Under the pieces are notes generated by a model. It saw only the letters and a program-made list of their open reading frames with translations, searched no databases and was not told the DNA's origin. Positions 1 through 10,150 of a DNA stretch of 64,000 bases are shown here, piece by piece. The stretch lies in assembly GCF_964656455.1 (NCBI RefSeq), contig NC_135717.1, forward strand, positions 1,798,001 through 1,862,000, read 5' to 3'. Position 1 is the first letter of the stretch. The number at the start of each line of letters is the position of its first letter. Source of the stretch: Halichoerus grypus (lineage: Eukaryota > Chordata > Mammalia > Carnivora > Phocidae). Made by a program: the position numbers and the translations under genes.

Positions 1-63
1 TGTCCTTTCTGTCTCTGTGCTGGGGAGGCATAGCCCGAAGTGAGCCTCTCTGCCTGTCCCCAG

Positions 64-191
64 GATGGCTCAGTTCTTAACATATCCCCCCCGCCGCCGG
101 ACGAGGCCGGCCGCGACCAGCCAGACGGCAGGAAGGACCTCCCGTGGGGCACCCAGGCTGAGCTGCCGCGGCTGCTGCTGCAGGCGGACAG
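64..191 (+). CDS. Exon A of an unrecognised multi-exon gene (internal, partial)
   Basis: The stretch is bounded by a good acceptor (pyrimidine-rich 'ctctctgcctgtccccag') and a donor ('gacag|gtaccc'). Read from base 64 it gives 42 codons beginning DGSVLNISPPPPDEAG and ending ELPRLLLQAD, leaving two extra bases (phase 2). Codon use is coding-like, with most third positions G or C. The entry phase is assumed, because earlier exons lie outside the window. A second forward frame is also open, but it yields an Arg/Cys-rich peptide and its exit phase does not fit the next exon. The exit phase does fit the exon at 5179. I do not recognise the protein; it is Pro-rich with an acidic and amphipathic end. 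A splice-site and frame coincidence remains possible. Confidence 0.5.
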
Positions 192-3100
192 GTACCCACG
201 CCCTCCCCTCTCCCGCCCGGGCTGGCCGTGCCTTGGCTGGCGGGGTGCAGCCCCAGGGCTCATGGCCCCAGAGTCTCCTGTCGGGAAGTCTGTCTACCGT
301 CCCTTCCTTGCAGGGCTGTTTAAGATGAACACACACGTCCCAAGAGGTGCTGTCTGCACAGGGAGGTTACGGGGCTGGGGAGCTGGCTGCTAGAAGGGCC
401 GCTTTCACTTTGGGTGTATTTTGTTCCCTCGCAGCCGCCGCGTCCCCCCGCTTCCCACGGCCGATGCTTGTCTGCTCTCTTCTGCTGACTTTTGTCTTGG
501 TGACTTCCACCACCAGAGCAGACCCGTAAAGTCATCACTCACAGACTCGCCCCCGGTTTTCATGTTAGCATCGACCAGGTTGTGTCCCCGTCTTAGCCGC
601 TCGTCTGCCTGATAGAATGTCCCGGGCAGGGGGCTCACACCCGGCGCCTACTTCTCACGGTTGTGGAGGCCCGGCGGCCGCCGTGGAGGGGCAGCAGGAT
701 GCACTTCTGGTGAGGAACCTCTCCCCGGCCTGTGCACACAGCGTCTGTGCCCCGTGCTCATGTGCTGGAGAGACCCCTCTCCTCCTCTCTCGAAGGACGC
801 AGTCCTGTGCACTCGGGACCCCCCACGCCAACCTCCCGAAGGGCCCTCTCCAGATCAGTCGCGTCGGGGACTTCAGCACAGGAGCTTTGGGAGGACCCAG
901 TTCAGGTCACACTGTCCCCCAGGTCACACACATCGTGACACGTCCCCCCAGGATGTCAGGATGCAGTTCTACAGCTGGGACACCTCCGTCCGTGACCACA
1001 GTGCAGTTAGCATGCCCAGCAGAACTAGCGACACTTTGTCGGCCTTACCTCTGAGCCTTGCTAGGGTCACAGTTCTCTAGTTTGACCCCAAACTCCTGTG
1101 CCGCTGGTTCGTCTAACTCAGGTGCAGCGAGGGCCCCGGAGCCTAGGCTTGATCCCGGCCCTTTAGGGTAATGAAAACAGCAGGGCTCCAGCCTTGGGGT
1201 GTGCATGTGTGTGTGTGTGTGTATACATGCATGCACACACATGTACGTGTGCTTGGTGTGCGGGTACCTTCATGTGTGCAAGTGTGAGCATGTATGCGGT
1301 GCATGTGTGTCTGTACGTGTGTGTATACACGCATGGACACACGTGTACGTGTGCTTCTTGGTGTGCAGGTACCTTCACGTGTGCAAGTGTGAGCATGTGT
1401 GCAGTGCGTGTGTGCATGCGTGTGTATATACACGCATGCACACACGTGTACATGTGCTTCTTGGTGTGCAGGTACCTTCATGTGTGCGTGAGCATGTATG
1501 CGGTGCGTGCGTGTGTGTGTACGTGTGTGTATACACGCATGCACACACCTGTACGTGTGCTGCTTGGTGTGCAGATACCTTCACGTGTGCAAGTGTGAGC
1601 ATGTGTGCAGTGCGTGCGTGTGTGTGTACGTGTGTGTATACACGCATGCACACACGTGTACTGTGCTTCTTGGTGTGCAGGTACCTTCACGTGTGCAAGT
1701 GTGAGCATGTGTGCGGTGCGTGCATGTGTGTGTGTATGTGTGTGTATACACGCATGCACATGTACGTGTGCTTCTTGGTGTGCAGGTACCTTCACGTGTG
1801 CAAGTGTGAGCATGTGCGCGGTGCGTGCGTGTGTACGTGTGTGCATACACGCATGCACACACGTGTACGTGTGCTTCTTGGTGTGCAGGTACCTTCACGT
1901 GTGCAAGTGTCAGCGTGTATGCGGTGCGTGTGTGTGTGTACGTGTGTGTATACACGCATGCACACACGTGTACGTGTGCTTCTTGGTGTGCAGGTACCTT
2001 AACGTGTGCAAGTGTGAGCATGTGTGCAGTGCGTGTGTACGTGTGTGTATACACGCATGCACACATGTGTACGTATGCTTCTTGGTGTGCAGGTACCTTC
2101 ACGTGTGCAAGTGTGAGCATGTGTGCAGTGCGTGTGTGTGTACGTGTGTGTACACGCATGCACACACGTGTACGTGTGCTGCTTGGTGTGCAGGTACCTT
2201 CACGTGTGCAAGTGTGAGCATGTATGCGGTGTGTGCGTGTGTGTGTACGTGTGTGTATACACGCATGCACACACGTGTACGTGTGCTTCTTGGTGTGCAG
2301 GTACCTTCACATGTGCAAGTGTGAGCATGTATGCGGTGTGTGTGTACGTGTGTGCGTACGTGTGTATACACACACGTACGCACACGTGTACATGTGCTTC
2401 TTGGTGTGCAGGTACCTTCACGTGTGCAAGTGTGAGCATGTGTGCAGTGCGTGCGTGTGTGTACATGTGTGTATACACGCATGCACACACATGTACGTGT
2501 GCTTCTTGGTGTGCAGGTACCTTCACGTGTGCAAGTGTGAGCATGTGTGCGGTGCATGTGTGTGTACGTGTGTGTATACACGCATGCACATATGTGTACG
2601 TGTGCTTCTTGGTGTGCAGGTACCTTCATGTTTGCAAGTGTGAGCGTGTATGCGGTGCGTGCGTGCGTGTGTTTGGGAATGTGTGTGCACGTGCATGTGC
2701 GTATGAGAACAAAGTGCCCCATCCCCCCAGTCAAGACTGGATGCCTCTTCCACCTGCTCCTGGGCTCACACCTGCCTGAGCTGGCCGCGTGACCCACGGG
2801 TTAGAGAAGACGGGTGTCGGCCCCACTCTGACCCGGGGCTGATCGCAGGTCGGTTGCGAAGTGAGCCCTTCAGCTCCGGCCCTCAGTGTAGGGAGGAGGG
2901 GTTCTGCCCTGCGGCGGCCCAGACTGTGGCGACACAGCGGGCCAAGCCACCTGCAGGCCGTGAGCTGGAGCACGGGCTCCATGTTCCAGACGGCACGAGA
3001 GGAGCTGCGTCTCCCCGCAGCCGGGCTGGGCCGCTGACACCCTTGCCGGTTCCCATGGCAACGGCTGAGGCCCAGCACAGGCGCCCTAACAGGGCCGAGT

Positions 3101-5178
3101 CCCTGGGACCTGCCCGTGGGCCGTGGGCAGCCAGGCTGACCGGTGCTCGGGTCCCTGGTCTGCCAGTCGCCTGCACCATGACCCTGGTCAAGCACGGGGT
3201 CAGGTACCTCCGTGCAGGGCTGCGTGTGCCTGACGTGGTGGGGACACGCTACGCAGGGCTGCCGTCCCGAGGACACCCTGACGCGAGGGGGTGGAGGAAG
3301 GAAGCCGGTCAGCCTGCCTCGCAGGAGCGCCGGGCTCCCGTACCGGAGTTGGGCCTCTGTCCCCAGACCCCTTCTAGCTTTCCGGTCGCTGTCGGTCCTG
3401 ACAGAATGCTTTTGGCTGCAGGTAACAGATTTCTCAGTGAGATTGATCTAATCAACACAGGTGTGTATTGTCTGACGAGAATTTGGAGGATGAGGGGACT
3501 CGGGGCCATGATTTAAATGACTTGATGATGCCCATGTCCCTGGCATGTAAATAATGTCTCCCCTTAGAGTCGAAGAGGCTGCCACAACTCCACAGATCAC
3601 ACCTCCATATAACTACACCTTAAAGAGGAAGGGAGGGCTGGGCTCTCTTATTCATCGGGGAGAAAAATCCCTTCCAGAAGCTTCCCCTGTAGATGTCACT
3701 AAGTCAGTGGGTCACCTGCTCTCTGCTAGGCCAGTTCCCTACAGAGAAGGGAAGGGGGGACTGTGACAGGCTTGGGCTGAGTCTGACCGCGTCTCAGGGC
3801 TGGCCACGTCATCACGCTGAGTCACACTGGCGCTCGTTACCCAGCGAGAAGGGGCGGCCGCTGGGCGGGCAAGCAGAGTATCTGCAAACCTCACTACGTG
3901 TTCATTGAGCACCCGTGCCAGGCAGTAAGAAGTGAACAAGATGGACATGCCCCCTGCCCTCGACCTGCTGTCCCTGCAGCTACAAGGGGCAGGCCGGCGA
4001 GGAGAGGGTGCAGTTTGCTCCCAGACCCCAAGGGGGTTCCCATGCAATGTCCTGAGTCCGGAGCTGGCGTAGGAAACGTTGCTGCCCACGTCAGACGTGG
4101 CCCTCGGCGGGAGGCGCTGGGCGCTCCAACGGTTGTGGGGCACGCTGCACCAAGCACATACGTAGTCTTATTCCACAGGTGCCAAGAGGGCTGGAGGGGC
4201 CCCGGAGCTTGCTCGAGGTTCACCATGAGGAAACGCAGGCCAGGCATTTGTCTCTAGTTTGGAGTCCTGGCCGTGGGGGTAGGCGGCCCTGCACTCTCCT
4301 GATAGCACCCCAGAGGCCTCCGCGGTTCACACGGTGCTTAAACACCCCTTGTCATTGAGCTAGCGGTGAGCTAGCGGTCTTCCCAGCAGCTCGGCTTATC
4401 ACCACTCGGATTTCGTAGACGAGAGAGCAGAGGTCAGGGGCGCGAGCCCACTCGTCAGGGAGCCTGGGTGTGACGCGTGATGCTTTGTTCTTACGGTCGC
4501 TGATGACCTGCCTCAACAGGAGGCTGCTAGAAAACCCTGTTCTTGCAGAGTAGACCCATAGGACCAGGGGAAGTTCTGGAAGGTTGTCTGCAGTCTCTCC
4601 CCTTCCAACGGCCAAAGTCTTCCACACGCAGGGTCCTGGGCCAAGTCTATGTCTCTGTTCCATCCTCCTCTCCTTGCTGTGTCTTGGATGTGCCAAGCTG
4701 GTCCCTGCCCCAGGGCCTTTGCCCGTGCCGTCCCCCAGCACTCAGCACAGCTCTTCCACTGCCATTCCTCGGATCTCAGCTTGGACGTTTCCTCCTGTTC
4801 CGTTTCTCCCGTGGCTGATCTAAGGCCAGCTGGGTGTGTGGCAGCCCGGTTCCGGCACTAACCACCCAGAGTTGGCGTAGACCCCACCAGTTAGGGCCTC
4901 TGTCCTCTACAAGATTGCCCCCATGTCAGGGGCCAGCTGCAGGTGGAGTCCCCGGGCCACCTGCACTTCTGTCCAGCTGACCACCACTTCGGGGGTTCCT
5001 GCGGCCCCCCAGGTCTGCTAAGGACTCAGAGCTCACGCTCCCAGTGTGGCCCCCGACCTTGCCCTGGCCCGACGTGGGCTGCGGCATCCCAGGGCTCAGG
5101 CTCTGCTTTCCTCGGCTGGACGAAGGGCCGAGGGCCCCGGCAGCTGGCTCAGCAGATGCGTCCATGTGTCCCCCACAG
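192..5178 (+). other. Putative intron A-B of the unrecognised gene
   Basis: No convincing exon was found between 192 and 5178. The segment holds the 104-bp minisatellite (1.19-2.68 kb) and otherwise GC-rich single-copy-looking DNA with weak traces of old MIR/L2-type repeats near 3.9 and 4.2 kb. The long open frames in 1.2-2.8 kb are repeat artefacts. Confidence 0.4.
1193..2680. repeat. Minisatellite, about 14 copies of a 104-bp TG/CA-rich unit
   Basis: The anchor 'ggtgtgcaggtacctt' (with small variants) recurs at 1255, 1360, 1463, 1566, 1672, 1777, 1880, 1985, 2084, 2185, 2292, 2403, 2509 and 2611, a mean spacing of 104.3 bp. Each unit has a unique-looking part ('cttcacgtgtgcaagtgtga') and an alternating purine-pyrimidine part around 'tgtatacacgcatgcacaca', which is close to its own reverse complement. 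All reading frames on both strands are long and open here because TG/CA repeats lack stop codons; no protein is implied. Confidence 0.95.
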
Positions 5179-5287
5179 CAGCGGCTACAGATTGTCGGAA
5201 GCCACACCACCGAGAACGCTGGGCAAGCCCAATTCCCTTCTCTCTCCACCGTCCCTCCGCATCCTGCTAACCCCTCCAGCTCCCAAG
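5179..5287 (+). CDS. Exon B of the unrecognised gene
   Basis: A strong acceptor ('ccatgtgtcccccacag') is followed by an open stretch ending at the donor 'cccaag|gttggt'. Entered in phase 2, the first base completes Ser with the last two bases of exon A. The exon then reads SGYRLSEATPPRTLGKP and ends RILLTPPAPK, leaving in phase 0. Both phases match the flanking exons exactly. The peptide is Pro/Ser/Leu-rich and basic, typical of a disordered tail. The acceptor is a NAGNAG pair ('acagcag'), so a form lacking the first serine is possible (start 5182). No known domain is visible. Independent phase agreement on both sides is the main reason for the call. Confidence 0.55.
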
Positions 5288-5819
5288 GTTGGTGTGCTGC
5301 CCTAAGCAGGGCCCGGGTTCTGGGGAGGCCTCCCCTGCCCCCGCAGAGCTGTGGGGCTGGGCGGACAGCAGATGGAGGGGCTCCAGGGAGGGGCAGGCTG
5401 TGAATATTCACGCCTTTCCTATGAACTATCGTTAAGAAGCTGCTAGTTTCGTGATTACCAGTGGTAGTGTGAGTGAGCGCTCTTACCCTAGGTCACGTGC
5501 TGGGGATGCCCCCTGCCCCATGGGGAGCCCTCTGCCCTAGTGGGGGTGCTGGGAAGCTCAGGCCCCTGGGAGAAGCCCCATCCGTGACCCCAGGTGGTGC
5601 GGAGATGCCCTGGGCCCCTCAGCCCTTGGGAGTGCTGACCCATGGCTCCAGAGTGTCCTGGACCCAGGGACTGGCTTCTTCACGCACCTTCCTTGGCCCA
5701 CCTCCCACCCCACTTGCCCTGAGTCACTGGCCCCGAGTGGGTTTCTGGGGCCCAGCGGGGGGCGGGCCAACTGGGGCAGCCTGGTGACGTCTGACCATCG
5801 CTGACACTGGTCCCTATAG

Positions 5820-6212
5820 CCATCGAGCTCCCTGAGTATGAAGAACTTGGTCTCCAAGCTGTGTCCCCCGACTGGCCTGGACCTGGGCCGCTTGCGGATG
5901 GCAGCGGAGGGTGGCGGCCCAGCCCTGAGCGCTCAGGCCCTCAAGGAGATGGCCGTGAGCACCAAGAGCATCACTCTCATCGCAGCCACCCGGCGCTCCA
6001 AGGCACAGGACCGCGAGGGTGGCAGCGGCCACTCCTCCCTCCACCTTCCGGAGAAGGTGGCCCTGGACTCCAAGGACCCGAAGGCCAGTGTCACCCCAGA
6101 GCTGAGCCCAGCAGAGCGGAGGTGGCCCCTCGCCAGCCCAGGCAGGGACCACTCTGCAGAGAGGAAGGCCAGGAGGAAGCGGTCACCCTCCCTCACCTGG
6201 AGCGTGCAGCCG
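5820..6212 (+). CDS. Exon C of the unrecognised gene (largest, 131 codons)
   Basis: Acceptor 'tggtccctatag', donor 'cagccg|gtgggt', phase 0 in and out. The frame begins PSSSLSMKNLVSKLCPPTG and includes ALKEMAVSTKSITLIAATRR near residues 40-60, then a charged Ser/Pro/Lys-rich half ending RRKRSPSLTWSVQP. Codon choice (AAG, GAG, CTG, GCC, AGC, ATC, ACC dominating) is what real GC-rich mammalian exons show, which makes this the best-supported exon of the set. One other forward frame is open but gives a Gly/Pro/Arg/Gln-rich product with poor coding character. Bases 6087-6173 are repeated in inverted orientation at 6592-6677. No family is recognised; the second half looks intrinsically disordered and could carry a basic nuclear-localisation-like cluster (ERKARRKR). 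Confidence 0.6.
6087..6173 (+). repeat. Inverted repeat arm 1 (inside exon C)
   Basis: These 87 bases match the reverse complement of 6592-6677 with seven mismatches and one gap (about 91%), from 'agtgtcacccc' to 'gaggaaggccagg'. The arm encodes residues around PELSPAERRWPLASPGRD of exon C. Confidence 0.9.
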
Positions 6213-6591
6213 GTGGGTGGACATTGGCTGTCCTCCTAGCCCAGTCGCGGGGTCCAGCTGGACGGCAGAGGGAGGGTCGTTATGGTGGAGGCAGGAGGGC
6301 CCCAGGTGCGGAGAAGGAGGGAGGACGCCTGCGCCCCCCACCGCTTCTTCATTGGAAGCTGGGTGCGTGCCTGTTTTCAGTAGCCACATCACAGTGCAGG
6401 CACCAGCTTCTCATCTCGTGTCCTTCCTAAACGGTCCTTTATAAATTCTCAAGTGCCCATGTGGTATTGGCATTTTAACCCTGAAAAGGTACATTGCTTG
6501 GTTCTAGTGCCCGTCAGGCACGTAGTAACCGTGTGAGTCGTGAGGCGCTGCCCACCACACGGTGCCTCTCCTGCGGGAGCCTGGCCCCAGG

Positions 6592-6677
6592 CCTGGCCTT
6601 CCTCTCTGCAGACCGGTCCCTGCCCGGGCTGGCGAGGGGCCACCTCCGGTCTGCTAGGCTCGGGTCTGGGGTGCACT
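6592..6677 (-). repeat. Inverted repeat arm 2 (intronic copy of part of exon C)
   Basis: This is the reverse-complement partner of 6087-6173. On the minus strand it still reads DRRWPLASPGRDRSAERKA, against ERRWPLASPGRDHSAERKA in exon C. The arms are separated by 418 bases, so a transcript crossing both could fold into an 86-bp stem. Confidence 0.9.
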
Positions 6678-6896
6678 TCCACTGCCGGGACTGAGCTCCA
6701 CGCGCCGTCCATTGTGCGGCCCCTGATGGTTGTCTGCTCCCCATTCCGTGGCCAAGTAGGCCGTCTTTCATTTCTGACCACTTCGGCATCCCTCTGTGGG
6801 CAGTGTTCCTCGTTTCTAGTTACCTGCTTGGGACACTGGACCGTGTTGACCTGTGGAAGTCTCAACAACATTTAAGCAGAATCCAGCACACAGCAG

Positions 6897-7876
6897 AGCA
6901 CCACGCTGACCACTCCCTGACCACACTGGTCACTCGCGGACCACACTGACCACTCCTTGGCCACATTGGCCACTCCCTGGCCACACTGACCACTCCCTGG
7001 CCACACTGATCACTCGCTGACCACACTGACCAATCACTGACCACTCCCTGGCCACACTGATCACTCACTAACTGCATTGATCACTCGCTGACCACACTGA
7101 TCACTCCCTGACCACACTGATCACTCCCTGGCCACACTGACCAGTCACTGACCACACTGATCACTCTCTGACCCCACTGATCACTCCCTGGCTACACTGA
7201 TCACTCCCTGACCACGCTAATCACCCCCTGACCACACTGACCACTCTCTGACCACACTGATCACTCACTAACCACACTGATCACTCCCTGACCACACTGA
7301 TCACTCACTAACCACACTGACCACCCCCTGACCACACTGATCACTCCCTGACCACACTGATCACTCCCTGACCACACTGACCACTCCCTGGCCACACTGA
7401 CCAGTCACTGACCACCCCCTGACCACACTGATCACTCACTGACCACACTGATCACTCACTAACCACACTGACCACCCCCTGACCACACTGATCACTCCCT
7501 GACCACACTGATCACTCGCTGACCACACTGACCACTCCCTGGCCACACTGACCAGTCACTGACCACCCCCTGACCACACTGATCACTCACTGACCACACT
7601 GATCACTCACTAACCACACTGACCATCCCCTAACCACACTGATCACTCCCTGATCACACTGATCACCCGCTGACCACACTGACCACTCCCTGGCCACACT
7701 GACCAGTCACTGACCACCCCCGACCACACTGATCACTCACTGACCACACTGATCACTCACTAACCACACTGACCACCCCCTGACCACACTGATCACTCCC
7801 TGACCACACTGACCACCCCCTGACCACACTGACCACTCCCTGACCACACTGATCACTCGCTGACCACACTGATCAC
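6897..7876. repeat. Minisatellite with 20-bp unit and 151-bp higher-order period
   Basis: The basic unit is close to 'accacactgatcactccctg' (20 bp), repeated almost 50 times with alternating variants (gatcact/gaccact; ccctg/cactg/cgctg). A recognisable block beginning 'ccactccctggccacactga' starts at 7381, 7532 and 7683, spaced 151 bp, and a degraded fourth start is at 7832. This shows that groups of seven to eight units were duplicated together. Confidence 0.95.
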
Positions 7877-8169
7877 AATGGTGTGAAGTTATGTTTGCAT
7901 GGGGGAGAGGGTGGGTTTGGCACGGGTTCTAGTCCATATGGGAATGGTGTTCCCTTGGCAAGGTTTCTTTCCATCCTACTCTTGGTGAAATGAACTGGAG
8001 GAAGTTAGCAGGTTCTCTCTGGGCAAGCTGGCTGGTGGCCAGGGGCCTGACAGATGTGGCCCCACCTCTGCCAGCTGCACCGTGGACCCTGCTGATTCAA
8101 GCTGAACCACGCTGGCAATCACGCAGTGGGATTGAAGGTAGGACCGTAGCAGGGGTCAGAGGGTGAGCG

Positions 8170-8564
8170 TACCAGTCAGAGCTCTCCAAACAGAGCCAGT
8201 AGGGGGTGTGTGCGTGTGCACGACAGATGCTCACACGCTCACACACGCACACATTCACACACACATGCATTCACACATGTGCACACACACACACACGTGC
8301 ATATACACACACAGAAAGGTTCGTTATAAGCAATTGGCTCATATATTTATGGAGGCGGACAAATCCCAGAGCCGTGGTTGGCAAGCTGGAGACCAGTTTA
8401 AGTCCAAAGCCAGGAAAACCCAAAAAGTCCCAGCTCAAGGCAATCAGGCAGGAGGAGTCTCTCTCACTTCCAGGACGGTCGCCCTTTTGTTCTATCCAGG
8501 CCTTCAACTGATTGGACGAGGCCCACCCACACTGCTGTGGGCGATCTGCTCTACTCAGTAGATC
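8170..8564 (+). repeat. Interspersed mammalian repeat (family A), 5' part, with CA-rich tract
   Basis: It holds the text 'attggctcatatatttatgg', then 'ttctatccaggccttcaact' and 'gaggcccacccacactg'. The same family recurs at 14.38, 16.03 and 34.97 kb in this window. Bases 8215-8316 are a degenerate CA tract typical of this element's variable region. The copy is cut by a CAN-SINE and resumes at 8787 with 'tatttaaatgttaacc'. The family name is not assigned from sequence alone. Confidence 0.7.
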
Positions 8565-8775
8565 AGTTTATTTATATATTTATTTATTTTTAAAGATTTT
8601 ATTTATGTATTAGAGAGAGACACAGTGAGAGAGGGAACACAAGCAGGGGGAGTGGGAGAGGGAGAAGCAGGTTTCCCGCTGAGCAGGGAGCCCGATGTGG
8701 GGCTCGATCCCAGGACCCTGGGACCATGACCTGAGCCGAAGGCAGACGCTCAACGACTGAGCCCCCCAGGCGCCC
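8565..8775 (-). mobile_element. CAN-SINE (tRNA-Lys-derived SINEC), arctoid type
   Basis: The copy reads in reverse: T-rich tail (tttaaagattttattta) at the left, GA-rich body, 'gagcagggagcccgatgtgg', and the tRNA-like head ending 'ccccccaggcgcccc' at the right. Flanking direct repeats are ctcagtagatc (8554-8564) and ctcagtcgatc (8776-8786), one mismatch. It lies inside a family A repeat and is therefore younger than that repeat. Confidence 0.93.
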
Positions 8776-9097
8776 CTCAGTCGATCTATTTAAATGTTAA
8801 CCATTTAACTCCCCCCCGCCCCATTTTGGGGGGCATTGAGGAGAACATGGGAGAACATGGGAGAACAACAGCCAGGAGAGGATCGTTCATTCATTCACTC
8901 ATTCATTCCTCTCTGGGGGTTGGAGGAGTGCGCTAGCAGTGATCCTGCTTCTGTCCACTGAGGTATGTCTCGTGCCTGCAGCAGACTGCCACATAGTAGG
9001 CCTTGATCTGTGCGTGGCTTTGGGTCAAATGCGCTTGACGTGTCACCCCTTCTGCGCCCTCTCTACACCCTGCCCTGCTGTGTGCTTGTCCCTGCAG

Positions 9098-9227
9098 GTG
9101 GTCGAGCCTGTGGCTGAGAGCCAGCCACCCCTGGCCCTCCTGCAGCTGACAAAGTCGTCCGGAAAGAGCTTCTTCCCCGCTGTCCCCGTGGCCTCCAAGA
9201 TAAAACCCGGGCTCGGTGTCCACACAG
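9098..9227 (+). CDS. Exon D of the unrecognised gene
   Basis: Acceptor 'gtgcttgtccctgcag', donor 'cacacag|gtcccg'. Entered in phase 0 it reads VVEPVAESQPPLALLQLTKS and ends KIKPGLGVHT plus one base (phase 1). Exon C leaves in phase 0 and exon E enters in phase 1, so both junctions keep the frame; the junction codon with exon E is Asp. Codon use is coding-like (GTG, GAG, CTG, CAG, AAG, TCC). The peptide is a mildly basic Pro/Ser/Val-rich linker with no recognised domain. Confidence 0.6.
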
Positions 9228-9964
9228 GTCCCGGATCAGAAAGATAAGGTAGCATGTTGGGGCTTCGTCTGCCCCTCCTGCCAAGGGTGACTCTTTGGAA
9301 AGTGTGACGGTTTGGGCTGCTATCAGCTGTCTGCGCCTTGCTCTTAGTTTGAGGTCTTCGGGGCTGGGAGTGGGCCAAGGCTGCTGGCCTCACGAGATGA
9401 AACGTTCCCGGGGGCACTCGGTTTCGCTTCTGGCCCACCTGGCACCCCAACAGACTTTGAAGTGGTGGCTCAAAACGCGGTGGGCTGCCTGCGTGGGGTC
9501 CATCTCAGTCTGGGTTTGAACTCTGGCTCCTGAGCACAGGATGAGCCCGTGGCGAGAACTTTGGAACGCAGGTAAAGTGCTCCGCGAGACAAAACCGCTG
9601 GTTACTCCTCCGTAAAGTGGCCTCCTGCTGGGCGAGTAGCGGCACAGATGCCGGCCCCTGTTGCGGGCTACCCGGTGCGGCTGGCATCTCACAGTTGCAG
9701 ACGCAGAGTGGGGGTGTCGGTGCTCCTCCAGGAGTGCCCACAAACTGCCCCTGACAGAGGATGTCGAGACCCAGCTTCTAGAAAGCATGCCACCACTTGG
9801 GATAAATGGCCTGCGTCCTGTCTCTGAAAATTTTCCCATTAGTCTTTCTAGTGATTCTTCTTTGTTCTATTTGCAAAAGTATCAGCCCCATCGAGGCTGG
9901 GAAAAACCCCACAAGCAGGTCAGTCCTGGCCACGGATGAGCCTGTTTCACTGGCCACGTAATCA

Positions 9965-10150
9965 GAGCTCACGGTGACAGAACATTTGCTCTGTGCCAGG
10001 CGCTTGGCGGGTGTCAGCTCACTTGTCCTCACAGCAGTGCTGTCCCCGTGGCACAGAGAAGGAAACTGAGGCATCGAGGTTCCGGGCCTCACACGAGGTC
10101 ACACGGCTGGGAGTGGCAGACCCGATCCCTAGTGCTCGACCGGACTTTTA
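9965..10150 (-). repeat. MIR-type SINE relic
   Basis: The core 'aaggaaactgaggcatcgag' followed by 'cacacggctgggagtggcag' is the reverse complement of the MIR body. It is diverged, as expected of this old mammalian family. Confidence 0.7.

Larger units (their letters stand above)
6213..9097 (+). other. Putative intron C-D of the unrecognised gene
   Basis: It contains the second inverted-repeat arm, the 20-bp minisatellite, a mammalian interspersed repeat with a CA-rich core (8.17-8.8 kb) split by a CAN-SINE, and a short ATTC microsatellite near 8.88-8.91 kb. No exon was recognised. Confidence 0.4.

Noticed and set aside
435..525. Possible exon between exon A and exon C
   Set aside because: Its phases (2 in, 0 out) also fit, but its donor is weak and its codon use poor. 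Exon B at 5179-5287 fits the same phases with far better coding character.
1194..2797. Long Cys/Val/His-rich ORFs on both strands (up to 267 codons)
   Set aside because: They are translations of the 104-bp TG/CA minisatellite; all frames are open because the repeat lacks stops.
6897..7876. CRISPR-like appearance of regular short repeats
   Set aside because: Units are contiguous 20-mers with no unique spacers, and the genome is mammalian; it is a minisatellite.
8565..8775. tRNA-like A and B boxes
   Set aside because: They belong to the CAN-SINE head, not to a functional tRNA gene; the same holds for the other five SINE copies.
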